A stretch of DNA of 64,000 nucleotides from JBLXBZ01 sp048265185 (GTDB lineage: Bacteria > Pseudomonadota > Alphaproteobacteria > Rhizobiales > Stappiaceae): the NCBI GenBank assembly GCA_048265185.1, contig JBLXBZ010000002.1, forward strand, positions 248,001-312,000. The letters are read 5' to 3'. The translations under genes were made by a program, and so were the position numbers. Positions 7,748 through 16,093 of this stretch are shown here, piece after piece. Below the pieces are notes generated by a model. It saw nothing but the letters and a program-made list of their open reading frames with translations, had not been told where the DNA came from and did no database searches. Within the stretch, counting starts at the first letter, position 1. Each line of letters starts with the position of its first letter.

Positions 7748-10270
7748 TCATGTCGCTCCGTGGCTCGGCGGCTCAATCAGGTTTGAGGCGTTGAGCCCTG
7801 AGGTTGGCAGGGTGACCTCAACGATGGCGTTGTCGTCTGGCGAAGCTTTCACCTGAAAACCGAGGGCTTTGCACATGGCCAGCATCGTCGTGTTTTCGCG
7901 TAGGACTTCGCCCTTGATCGTCTCGATGCCGTCTTTGGCCGCGTAGCTGATGATCAGACGCATGAGCATCCAGCCGAGGCCGAGGCCTTTCAGGTTCGAG
8001 CGGACCAGAATGGCGTATTCTCCGGTGCGATGGTCGGGGTCGGCGTGGAGGCGCACGACGCCGAGAAATTCGTTCGTTTGAGGGTCCAGCGCTGCGAAGG
8101 CCATGGCGCGAGAATAATCCAGCTGCACCAGTCTTGCGAGAAAGCCATGGGTGAATGTTTTGACGGGAGCGAAGAAACGCAAACGCAGATCTTCCGGCTC
8201 AATTCGTGTGAAAAACTGGCGGTATAATTCCTCGTCTTCTGGTTTGACCGGGCGGATGAACGCTTCAGACCCATCCTTTAATCGCCATGTTTGCTCCCAC
8301 TCATTGGGGTAGGGCGCGATGGTGAGCCGTGATGCGCTGGGTTGTAGGACGATGCGCGCGCATTGCACCGAGATTCCTTGGGGGCCTGAGATCAGAGGAT
8401 TGACGTCCAACTCAAGGATTTCCGGAATATCAATAGATAGCTGGGAAATTTTGATGAGCGTGAGCGCGAGGTCGTCAAGATTTGTCGCTGGCTGACTGGA
8501 GCGCTCTTTTATGATGCGGTGAATGCGTGTTTTTTCGATCATGGCGCGAGCGAGCTTCAGATCGAGAGGCGGCAGCTCCATGGCGATGTCATGTATGGTT
8601 TCAATGTCCTGCCCCCCTTGGCCGAATAATACGACAGGGCCAAAGGTGGGGTCGTTTGCAAGACCCGCGAAAGCTTCGAGCGTTTGATTTTCTTGTCCGC
8701 AAGGCGGCGCGTCTCCAACCTCACCCAGCGCGCGTGGAATTGCGTAACAGTCCAGCAAACGGTCAACGTCTTGAGGCGATAGCCAGGTTCGCCCCTTTTG
8801 CAGCGCTGCATGGACAAGGGTTCGCGCTGTTTGGACGTCGGGGGCGAAACCGGCGGGAAGCGCAGGCGGGGCAGCCATGAGGTGCGCTTGAGCCTGACCA
8901 TAATGAATGAGATGCATGAAGGCTTCCACGGCCTCTGCTGTGCTGGCGTAACTGGGAATGCGCGCTTGATCCAGAGTTTCTTTTGCGCAGGTTTCCATGG
9001 CGGGAAAGATGACGATGAGGGGTTTTTTCCGCAAGCTTGGCGATTTGAGGCTGTTGACGGCGCGAGCGATGGCGCGGGCGTTGTCATCTTGTGAGGAAAA
9101 GGCTGTGGGCGCGAACAGAAGCATGACGCCATCGGCGTTGGGATCGCTGATGAGCGCCTTGATGATCGTTTCATATGTTTCGGGGGAGCTGTCTTCAGGC
9201 AGGGTCACTGGCCGCGGGGCGGTGTGGGTTTTGCGCCTTGGGCGAGAGGAGAAGGCGCTGATCAGCTCTTCAGTTTCATCGGATAGTTGCGCGAGATCGC
9301 CGCCGTTCTTGATGAGGGTTTCCATTGCGAGGGTCGCCAGCGTGCGACCATTGGAGAGGATGCAGAGTTTTTTGCCGCGGGGCTGGGTCAAACGGGTCAG
9401 GGTTTCGGCTGCGCCAAATAACTCTCCAAGATCGTCGACGCGCAAAATCCCGGCGCGTTGCAGCGCGACGTCAAATACCTTGTCGAGAGGGGCGAGGCGT
9501 CCGGCATGGGTCTCCCCTTCGCCGGTGGGGTCGAGGCTCCAGCCGGAGCGCATGACGATCACGGGTTTGACGCGGGAGGCGGCGCGCGCCGCCGAAAGGA
9601 ACTTCTTCGGGCTGACGATGGTCTCCAGATGCACGAGAATGGCGCGGGTGCGGTAGTCAAGGGCGAATGAATCGAGGAGATCGCTAATATCGACATCGGC
9701 GCGTTGGGCGAGGGAGACGACGCCGGAAAAGCCGATGCCCTTGGCTTTGGCCCATACGAGCGTCGCGTTCAAAACGCCGCCGGAGCGAGCGATGAGCGCC
9801 AGATCGCCCTTGGAGACAGGAGCGGCGGCGAGATTGGCCTGAAGGTTGGCGTGGGGCATGGCCACGCCCAAGCTGCCAGGGCCAAGGATGCGCAAGCGAT
9901 AGGGAGCTGAGGCGATGAGGCATTGCTGGACCAATTCATTTGGCCATGGATTGTAGCCGCAGCTTAAGGCGGCGAAGACTTTCGCCCCCTTTTCCCCTGC
10001 CTGAGTTATACATTCAGGAGCTCTGGCGGGGTCGCCTATGAAGATGACGAGATCAGGAGCGGCGGCCATGTCTTGCAAGCTCGCCGCCACGTGAAAACCC
10101 TCTGGCGCGGGGGAGGAGGCGGGGCCGTCTACAAGCGTCATGCGGCCGGTGAAGCCGCCCCCTTTCAAGCGTGTGAGGAGAAGCGTAAAGGCTGGGACGC
10201 TGAGGGCGTTGGGGCCAATTACAGCGAGCGAGCGGGGGGTGAAAAGGCCTTCAAGATTGCGAATGGTCAT
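7748..10270 (-). CDS. Acyl-CoA synthetase (NDP-forming)-like / GNAT acetyltransferase fusion with shortened ATP-grasp region
   Basis: An 840-residue cytosolic protein. Order of domains: CoA-binding Rossmann domain (about 1-130), succinyl-CoA-ligase-like domains (about 140-440) that keep the phospho-histidine region ETHAGRLA, an ATP-grasp region (about 480-640), and a C-terminal GNAT domain (about 670-825, IRPVKPEDEELYRQFF, GLGLGWMLMRLII). This is the layout of Pat/PatZ-type lysine acetyltransferases that silence acetyl-CoA synthetase. The ATP-grasp region jumps from YAIPRALGE almost directly to NDPTFGPVVLFGQGG. It lacks roughly 75 residues that normally carry the Lys and the HKSD-type motif, so acyl-CoA synthesis is probably lost and a regulatory acetyltransferase role is likely. 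An ATG at 10297 is also in frame, but 10270 has the GAGAGG site. Confidence 0.82.
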   Translation of the reverse strand: MTIRNLEGLFTPRSLAVIGPNALSVPAFTLLLTRLKGGGFTGRMTLVDGPASSPAPEGFHVAASLQDMAAAPDLVIFIGDPARAPECITQAGEKGAKVFAALSCGYNPWPNELVQQCLIASAPYRLRILGPGSLGVAMPHANLQANLAAAPVSKGDLALIARSGGVLNATLVWAKAKGIGFSGVVSLAQRADVDISDLLDSFALDYRTRAILVHLETIVSPKKFLSAARAASRVKPVIVMRSGWSLDPTGEGETHAGRLAPLDKVFDVALQRAGILRVDDLGELFGAAETLTRLTQPRGKKLCILSNGRTLATLAMETLIKNGGDLAQLSDETEELISAFSSRPRRKTHTAPRPVTLPEDSSPETYETIIKALISDPNADGVMLLFAPTAFSSQDDNARAIARAVNSLKSPSLRKKPLIVIFPAMETCAKETLDQARIPSYASTAEAVEAFMHLIHYGQAQAHLMAAPPALPAGFAPDVQTARTLVHAALQKGRTWLSPQDVDRLLDCYAIPRALGEVGDAPPCGQENQTLEAFAGLANDPTFGPVVLFGQGGQDIETIHDIAMELPPLDLKLARAMIEKTRIHRIIKERSSQPATNLDDLALTLIKISQLSIDIPEILELDVNPLISGPQGISVQCARIVLQPSASRLTIAPYPNEWEQTWRLKDGSEAFIRPVKPEDEELYRQFFTRIEPEDLRLRFFAPVKTFTHGFLARLVQLDYSRAMAFAALDPQTNEFLGVVRLHADPDHRTGEYAILVRSNLKGLGLGWMLMRLIISYAAKDGIETIKGEVLRENTTMLAMCKALGFQVKASPDDNAIVEVTLPTSGLNASNLIEPPSHGAT

Positions 10271-10304
10271 CACGCCGCCTCTCGTTAGATAACTCAAGAA
10301 AGCA

Positions 10305-10332
10305 TCCGCGGGGCTATTATAAGCTCCGCGGA
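10305..10332 (-). terminator. Stem-loop between universal stress gene and acetyltransferase fusion gene
   Basis: An 11-pair stem (arms 10305-10315 and 10322-10332, one G-T wobble) with a six-base AT loop lies between two minus-strand genes. It ends 18 bases after the upstream gene's stop. On the minus strand a short T-rich stretch follows, so it may be a partial terminator or an mRNA-processing hairpin. Confidence 0.45.
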
Positions 10333-10350
10333 AATCGCGTTTTAAGCGGA

Positions 10351-11178
10351 TTAGCGCGCCATCAGGACAGGCACGGTCATGGACGTGAGAATATCACGGG
10401 TCGCGCCGCCAAAGAAAAACTCATGCATGCGTGAATGGCCGTATCCGCCCATGACGATGAAATCGACGTTCTTGTCGGACGTGTAATTGAGAATCGCGTC
10501 AGCAATTCCAGTGGCTGGTCGTGGGATGACGTCAACGGTGACTGAAAGGTCGTGGCGTGCGAGATAGGTCGCGATGTCGGCTCCCGGTTCGCCTTGAGCT
10601 GGCTTGCCGGTGTTAGCCATCATGATCGTGATTTTCTCGGCGAGTCGAAGCACGGGCATGGCCGCATGAACGGCGCGGCTGGCCGTCGAGCTGCCGTCCC
10701 AAGCGATCATGACATGCTTCATGGATAATGACGCGCCGATATAGGGTGTGATGAGCACCGGAACCCCAGCCTCAAAAAGGACGGATTCAATCAAGGTTTC
10801 GCGCATCGGCTCAGGCTGATCGGGGTTGTCCTGAGTTAAGATGACGAGATCCGTTAGGCGGCAATGGGCGACGACGGACTCGGCGGAGCCGCCTGTGATT
10901 AATTCAATTGTGCGTAGCTCGTTTGAAACGCCCGCCAGACGGGACATTTCATTGAATTTCGCGCCGACTTCTTTAGCGGCTTTCAATGCCTGGGCGCGGG
11001 CGAGCTCAATATAATCGGCGGGCATGGGGGCGGCGACAAACCCAGGAACGATCGGCTCAAAAGCGACAGAAAGGCCGGTGACATGAGCATCGCAGCGCGC
11101 GGCGAGATCAAGGGCCAGTTGCGCCGCCGGCTGGTCTCCCGCAAGATCGATAATTGTCAGTATGTCCTTGATAGCCAT
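10351..11178 (-). CDS. Universal stress protein, tandem UspA domains
   Basis: A 275-residue cytosolic protein made of two UspA folds. The first (about 1-145) is divergent. The second (about 150-275) shows VMIAWDGSSTASRAVHAAMPVL and a C-terminal VMGGYGHSRMHEFFFGGATRDIL, matching the ATP-binding G-2x-G-9x-G(S/T) motif. Such proteins help survival under starvation or energy stress, often binding ATP. The ATG at 11178 (MAIKDILT) is preferred over 11196 because of its GGAG spacing and family starts. It lies between the acyl-CoA dehydrogenase gene and the Pat-like gene on the same strand, separated by 117 and 80 bases, so co-transcription is uncertain. Confidence 0.92.
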   Translation of the reverse strand: MAIKDILTIIDLAGDQPAAQLALDLAARCDAHVTGLSVAFEPIVPGFVAAPMPADYIELARAQALKAAKEVGAKFNEMSRLAGVSNELRTIELITGGSAESVVAHCRLTDLVILTQDNPDQPEPMRETLIESVLFEAGVPVLITPYIGASLSMKHVMIAWDGSSTASRAVHAAMPVLRLAEKITIMMANTGKPAQGEPGADIATYLARHDLSVTVDVIPRPATGIADAILNYTSDKNVDFIVMGGYGHSRMHEFFFGGATRDILTSMTVPVLMAR

Positions 11179-11295
11179 TTGGGTCTCCATTTTCATCTTT
11201 GCGTCTGCCGTATCGGTTGGCGCCTAGGAAACAGGAATGCGTAAATGTTACAAGTTTTTCGTGGCCGTTGATATGCGGCATAAATGCCGTGTGCT

Positions 11296-12450
11296 TCAGA
11301 CGGCCTGTAAAATTTCTCGCGCAATGATTATCCGTTGAATCTCTGATGTTCCCTCATATATTGTTGTAATACGCGCATCGCGAGCATATCGTTCCAGAGG
11401 GTAATCCTTGATATATCCCGCGCCGCCGTGAAGTTGCAGAGCGGCGTAGGTCGCCCTTTGCGCCGCTTCAGAAGCGAAAAGCTTGGCCATGGAAGCTTCT
11501 TTCGCGTAGGGCGCGCCCTGATCCTTCAGATGAGCCGCTTGCAGGATAAGTAACTTGGCGGCTTCAAGTTCGGTTTCCCTGTCGGCGATCATCCATTGAA
11601 CGCCTTGCATTTGCGAAAGAGGCTGGCCGAATTGCTGACGCTCCTTGACGTAGGATTTGGCGCAGACCATGGCCGCCCGGGAAATTCCCAGAGCCAGTGA
11701 GGCTATTCCAATGCGCCCCCCAGCCAATTCGCTGACGGCTATTTTAAAACCCTGATTTTCCACGCCCAGACGTGCGGATGCCGGGACGCGGCAGTCTTGA
11801 AAAATCACCTCATTGGTGACTGAGCCGATTTGCCCCATTTTCTTTTCAGCCGGGGCGATGACGACGCCTTGAGCGTTGGCGGGAACCAGAAAACAGGATA
11901 TGCCCCGGCCCCTTGCTGCGTCAGCGTCGGTGACGGCCCAAACGACGAAAACGCCGGCGTATTCCGCCGATGTAATGTAAAGTTTTGAACCGTTGAGAAC
12001 ATAATCGTCCCCGTTGCGTAAGGCGCGGGTTTTCATGGCTGACGGGTCGGAGCCCGCGTTCGATTCCGTGAGGCAAAAACCGCCGGCGGAATATTCGCCA
12101 CCTGTAAGCTTTGGTAAATATTCCGCCTTCTGTTTCGGCGATCCAACAGCCTCAATCACTTCCGCGACCATGTTGGAGACAGACACCGTAACGGCGGTTG
12201 ACGCGCAGGCGGCGCCAAGCTCCATGATGGCCAGCGCGAAAGCGACCGCGCCCGCTTCCACGCCGCCGTAGTCGGCCGTGACATTCAGGCCCATGAAGCC
12301 GTTTTCGGCCAAAATTTTCAAATTTTTGAGAAAAGCGGCGCGCTCGCCGCCTTGGTCAAGTTTGGCCGCCAGAGGGCTCAATCGGTCGTGGGCAAGCTTG
12401 CGCGCGGTGTTCTGGATGAGAATTTCTTCTTCCGAAAGACTGAAATCCAT
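11296..12450 (-). CDS. Acyl-CoA dehydrogenase
   Basis: A 384-residue FAD flavoenzyme of the short/medium-chain acyl-CoA dehydrogenase family, catalysing alpha,beta-desaturation of acyl-CoA and passing electrons to ETF. N-terminal helical domain: MDFSLSEEEILIQNTARKLA. Middle beta domain: FCLTESNAGSDPSAMKTRA, YVLNGSKLYITSA. C-terminal domain: ERQQFGQPLSQMQ, LQLHGGAGYIKDYPLERYARDARI and IYEGTSEIQ, whose Glu is at the position of the catalytic base in SCAD-type enzymes. Length is normal. It stands alone, without other beta-oxidation genes, so its substrate (fatty, isovaleryl- or other acyl-CoA) is not resolved. Confidence 0.93.
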   Translation of the reverse strand: MDFSLSEEEILIQNTARKLAHDRLSPLAAKLDQGGERAAFLKNLKILAENGFMGLNVTADYGGVEAGAVAFALAIMELGAACASTAVTVSVSNMVAEVIEAVGSPKQKAEYLPKLTGGEYSAGGFCLTESNAGSDPSAMKTRALRNGDDYVLNGSKLYITSAEYAGVFVVWAVTDADAARGRGISCFLVPANAQGVVIAPAEKKMGQIGSVTNEVIFQDCRVPASARLGVENQGFKIAVSELAGGRIGIASLALGISRAAMVCAKSYVKERQQFGQPLSQMQGVQWMIADRETELEAAKLLILQAAHLKDQGAPYAKEASMAKLFASEAAQRATYAALQLHGGAGYIKDYPLERYARDARITTIYEGTSEIQRIIIAREILQAV

Positions 12451-12927
12451 GTCGGTCCTGTGGTTTTCTTGGAGGCTAGATTCTCTAGGAAGGTGGTTGC
12501 CGCAGTTTATTTCGCGACTAGACCGCTTTTAAACTTTAGCGTATCGCCCGCTTCAGTTGCTGTCCATGGTTATTGGCTTTCGCGTGCGTGCGGCTGAGGT
12601 TGTATTTTTGAACTTTTATTGCGCCGCAGGAAGAGGTGAGAGGAAATTCTGGTGATAATCGCACGTATAGTTTGTGTGAAGAAAGAGTTGGTTGCCAAAT
12701 TCATTTCTGTCCCGTTAACTGCGCATGTATGTTTTCGCGTGGTGGATGTGAATAGGCGTATTTGAGTGTGTTTTGGTTGCGTGTGATCGTTGTTCTTATC
12801 TTTAAGGGCTTCAGGTCGTGGAGCCGCGCTCTCATGCCATTACAGCGGTGCGCGGGAAACGCGTCTCGACGACTATGAGTTGATTTTGATGGTAGGCTGG
12901 AACTTCGAATGAAGTTAGGGAGGAAAT
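12451..12927. other. Intergenic region before the first TRAP operon
   Basis: These 477 bases separate the divergent acyl-CoA dehydrogenase and TRAP genes. I see no supported gene, RNA or strong palindrome. Only the GGGAGGAAAT ribosome site directly before 12928 is clear. The length suggests regulated promoters on both sides. Confidence 0.45.
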
Positions 12928-13944
12928 ATGATCTTTAACCGTAAAATTCTCGCATCCGTTTCGGCGGTTGTATTGGGCGCCGCATTCGCAGGCGAAACGC
13001 TCGCCGCCGATGTGACATGGAACATGTCCCTGTGGGGCAAACGTCGCGCTTTTACGGAAAACGCTGAAAAATTCGCGGAGCTGGTGAGCGAGAAGACCGA
13101 TGGGAAATTCGAGATCAAGCTGAATTACGGCGAGGCGCTTTCCAAAAGCCGTGAGAATCTTGATGGTATTTCCTTCGGCGCATTCGAAATGGCTCAGTTC
13201 TGTGCGTCGTATCACCCGGATAAAAACCCAACATTGACTGTTTTGGAGCTTCCGTTCCTTGGCGTTCCGGACCTCGAGACGCAGGTGAAGCTGGACAAGA
13301 TCGTTTATAATCATCCTGCCGTTAAAGACGATCTGGCCCGCTGGAGCGCCAAATTGGTGATGTCTTCGCCAATGCCGCAGTATAATTTCGTCGGCAAGGG
13401 AGACGCTCCTACGCAGGTTTCGGACTTTGAGGGCATGCGGGTGCGCGCGCTTGGCGGCATTGGGCAGGCGATGGAGACCATCGGCGCCGTTCCAACGTCG
13501 GTGACCGCCTCGGAAACCTATCAGGCGATTGATTCCGGCACGGTGAACGCAGCCTCTTTCGCGCCTCACGCTCACCTGTCGTTCAATACGGTCGAGGCCG
13601 GGAACTGGTGGACCACCAATCTTAATCCAGGAACCGTCAGCTGCCCGATCGTGGTGAATATCGACGCCTATGAAGCGCTTCCTGCGGAATTCAAGAAGGC
13701 GTTTGACGAGAGCGTCGACCCTGCGATTGATCATTACCTTGAGACATATGACAAGGTTTACGACAAGTGGTACCCGACGCTTGAAAAGCTCGAAATCGAG
13801 CAAGTGACCTTCCCTGACGATCAGTTGGCCGCCTTTAAGGAAAAAGCCGGTAAGCCGCTTTGGGACAAGTGGGTTGCGGACATGAATGAAAAAGGATTGC
13901 CGGGCGCTGAGTTGCTGGAAGTGGTTCAGAGCAATTTGAAGTAA
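12928..13944 (+). CDS. TRAP transporter substrate-binding protein (DctP type)
   Basis: A periplasmic protein of 338 residues with a signal peptide (MIFNRKILASV..., cleavage probably after AGETLAA near residue 26). It has the DctP-family features: an N-terminal segment with FTENAEKFAELVSEKTDG, a hinge with ELPFLGVPDLETQ, the motif DFEGMRVRALGG near residue 170, and TVNAASFAPHAHLSF. The conserved Arg in VRAL is typical of carboxylate-binding TRAP proteins. The sequence resembles the C4-TRAP-like group with a broad range of organic acids; the substrate is unknown. It starts a dctPQM operon, and a hairpin sits between it and dctQ. Confidence 0.92.
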   Translation: MIFNRKILASVSAVVLGAAFAGETLAADVTWNMSLWGKRRAFTENAEKFAELVSEKTDGKFEIKLNYGEALSKSRENLDGISFGAFEMAQFCASYHPDKNPTLTVLELPFLGVPDLETQVKLDKIVYNHPAVKDDLARWSAKLVMSSPMPQYNFVGKGDAPTQVSDFEGMRVRALGGIGQAMETIGAVPTSVTASETYQAIDSGTVNAASFAPHAHLSFNTVEAGNWWTTNLNPGTVSCPIVVNIDAYEALPAEFKKAFDESVDPAIDHYLETYDKVYDKWYPTLEKLEIEQVTFPDDQLAAFKEKAGKPLWDKWVADMNEKGLPGAELLEVVQSNLK

Positions 13945-13971
13945 TCTCGTTAATATTGAGAAATTACGTCT

Positions 13972-14002
13972 TCCCGGCGTCGGGTTCGGCTCGGCGCCGG
14001 GA
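13972..14002 (+). promoter_or_regulatory. Intra-operon stem-loop between dctP and dctQ
   Basis: A perfect eight-pair GC stem (tcccggcg/cgccggga) with a 15-base loop lies 28 bases after the dctP stop and ends 20 bases before the dctQ start. It has no T run. It may stabilise the binding-protein message or attenuate read-through, giving more binding protein than permease. Confidence 0.6.
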
Positions 14003-14021
14003 GATGGGAAAGGATCGCTCT

Positions 14022-14663
14022 ATGGCGCTTTCACCCCCGCGCTCCGCAGGGACACAAACTTATATTCATTTCGACGGGGCGTTGGGCCGCGTGGAGAACG
14101 TGTTTAATTTGATTGCGGCGGCGAGCATCTTGATCCTGATGTTGCTTGCGGTCGTGCAGGTCATCGGTCGTTTGCTTTTTAATATTCCGGTTCCCGGTTT
14201 CATCGACATCACGGAACAATCCATGGCCGTATTCGCCTTCGCCGGCGTCGCCTATTGCCAGCGCGTGGGCGGTCACATCCGGATGGAAATCGTTCTGGGG
14301 CAGATGAAAGGGCGCGCGCTTTGGATCTCTGAATTCATTGGCGTGACATTGATCTGGATCGTCGTGGCCGCGTTGATTTATGGCTCTTGGTATCATTTCC
14401 AGCGCTCTTGGACCATTGGCGACAGCACCATGGACATCGGCTTTCCAACCTGGCCGTCCAAACTGGTGATACCGGTGGCGTTGTCTTTGCTATGGCTGAG
14501 ACTTCTTCTGCAAATGTGGGGTTATTGGCGTCTTGTCCGCCGTCCAGACGCCGATCCTTTGGGCGTTCCCTTGATCCATGACGTGAGCGAAACCGCTCAG
14601 CACGAAATAGAAGACGCCCTTGGCGCGGAAATTGACGATGCGAACAGCGAGGCCAAGCCATGA
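14022..14663 (+). CDS. TRAP transporter small permease (DctQ type)
   Basis: A 213-residue inner-membrane protein with four hydrophobic helices. Family features are LGRVENVFNLIAAASILILM, VIGRLLFNIPVPGFIDITE and QRVGGHIRMEIVLGQM. A hydrophilic acidic tail follows the last helix (about residues 175-213), longer than in most DctQ proteins. It bridges the binding protein and DctM. The ATG at 14022 has a GGAAAGG site; in-frame ATGs at 13956 and 14004 would add an unusual Arg-rich leader that overlaps the hairpin. The gene overlaps dctM by four bases (ATGA). Confidence 0.9.
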   Translation: MALSPPRSAGTQTYIHFDGALGRVENVFNLIAAASILILMLLAVVQVIGRLLFNIPVPGFIDITEQSMAVFAFAGVAYCQRVGGHIRMEIVLGQMKGRALWISEFIGVTLIWIVVAALIYGSWYHFQRSWTIGDSTMDIGFPTWPSKLVIPVALSLLWLRLLLQMWGYWRLVRRPDADPLGVPLIHDVSETAQHEIEDALGAEIDDANSEAKP

Positions 14664-16027
14664 CCCCATATGAAGTTGGTCTGATGATGACGGGCGTCCT
14701 GCTTGTGTTGGTCATCATCGGTATGCGTGTCGCTTTCGCCACCGCGCTTGTTGGCGTCGTTGGTCTTATTATATTGTTTTCAATGAAGCTTGGGTTTGAC
14801 AAAGGCCTGATCGTCGCGTTGAAAATGGCGGGAACGATCCCGCATTCGAAATCCGTGACATATTCCTTGTCGGTGTTGCCGACTTTTATCTTGATCGGGT
14901 TTCTGGCGTTTTACGCAGGCTTCACCAAGCAGTTGTTCGAAGCCTCCAAACGCTGGCTTGGCTGGATGCCGGGGGGCATGGCGGTCGGCACGGTGTTCGC
15001 CACCGCCGGTTTTGCGGCCGTGTCCGGCGCCTCTGTCGCCACAGCCGCCGTTTTCGCCCGGGTCGCCATTCCGGAAATGCTGGCGGTTGGATATTCCAAA
15101 CGGCTTGCGTCCTCCGTGGTCGCCGCCGGGGGAACCTTGGCGTCTTTGATCCCGCCGAGCGCGATTTTGGTGATTTACGCCATTCTTGTGGAGCAATCAG
15201 TTGGCAAGCTTTTGATCGCGGGCTTTTTGCCAGGCGTTTTTTCGGCTTTGGTTTATGTCGCCATCATTGTTGGAATTTCTGCATGGAAAGGCGACGCGCC
15301 GCCGGTCAGAGGCTTCACTTGGACCCAGCGCTTTCAGTCCATTCCCGGGACTTTGCCAATTGTTGGCGTCATCGCCATTATTTTTTGTTCGTTCTTTTTC
15401 GGCTACGCTACGCCGACGGAGGCGGGATCTCTCGGCGCCTTCGTGGTGTTGATCACCGCGGTGGCGAAAGGTATGAACTTCAAACAGCTTGGTCAGGCGC
15501 TTCATGAAACCGCCAAGCTGACGGTGATGATTTTCACTCTGATCTGGGGCGTGCTGGTTTATGTGCGCTTTTTGGGGTTCGCCGGACTGCCGGACGCCTT
15601 CAGAGACTTTATTGTCGGACTGGAGTTCTCACCGTGGATGGTGATGGTCCTGATCCTGTGCGCTTATGCGGTGCTTGGCATGTTCATGGACGCCATCGGC
15701 ATGCTGGTGTTGACGTTGCCTGTGGTTTATCCCGCCGTAATCGCGCTGAATGGCGGTGAAGGCGTGAGCGCGGCGGATAGCGCGTTTGGTATGTCCGGTG
15801 AAGCTTGCGCGATTTGGTTCGGAATTCTGGTGGTGAAAATGGCGGAGCTCTGTCTGATCACGCCGCCCATTGGGCTTAATTGCTTCGTGGTTTCCGGCGT
15901 TCGGCCAGATATTCCGGTTCAGGAAGTTTTCCGGGGTTGCCTGCCGTTCTTCATCGCCGACATTTTGACCATCGGCGGATTGCTGGCGTTTCCCGCTATC
16001 ATCACGTGGTTGCCATCCTTGATGTAG
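14660..16027 (+). CDS. TRAP transporter large permease (DctM type)
   Basis: A 455-residue inner-membrane protein with about twelve hydrophobic helices. It forms the sodium-driven channel of the TRAP system. Signature parts are SVLPTFILIGFLAFYAGFT, AVSGASVATAAVFARVAIPEM, VVAAGGTLASLIPPSAILV and the C-terminal ELCLITPPIGLNCFVV, matching the two conserved halves of DctM. Translation is coupled to dctQ by an ATGA overlap. A bidirectional hairpin at 16063-16086 ends the operon against the convergent xseA. Confidence 0.94.
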   Translation: MTPYEVGLMMTGVLLVLVIIGMRVAFATALVGVVGLIILFSMKLGFDKGLIVALKMAGTIPHSKSVTYSLSVLPTFILIGFLAFYAGFTKQLFEASKRWLGWMPGGMAVGTVFATAGFAAVSGASVATAAVFARVAIPEMLAVGYSKRLASSVVAAGGTLASLIPPSAILVIYAILVEQSVGKLLIAGFLPGVFSALVYVAIIVGISAWKGDAPPVRGFTWTQRFQSIPGTLPIVGVIAIIFCSFFFGYATPTEAGSLGAFVVLITAVAKGMNFKQLGQALHETAKLTVMIFTLIWGVLVYVRFLGFAGLPDAFRDFIVGLEFSPWMVMVLILCAYAVLGMFMDAIGMLVLTLPVVYPAVIALNGGEGVSAADSAFGMSGEACAIWFGILVVKMAELCLITPPIGLNCFVVSGVRPDIPVQEVFRGCLPFFIADILTIGGLLAFPAIITWLPSLM

Positions 16028-16062
16028 CGCTGGCGGTGACGAAAAATCCTGAGAAGTTGATT

Positions 16063-16086
16063 GAGGGCGGAAAATATTCCGCCCTC
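16063..16086. terminator. Bidirectional terminator between dctM and xseA
   Basis: A perfect ten-pair stem (gagggcggaa/ttccgccctc) with a four-base loop lies between convergent genes. T-rich sequence follows on the plus strand and the stem itself begins and ends with A/T on both strands, fitting termination from either side. Confidence 0.75.
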
Positions 16087-16093
16087 GTTTCGT

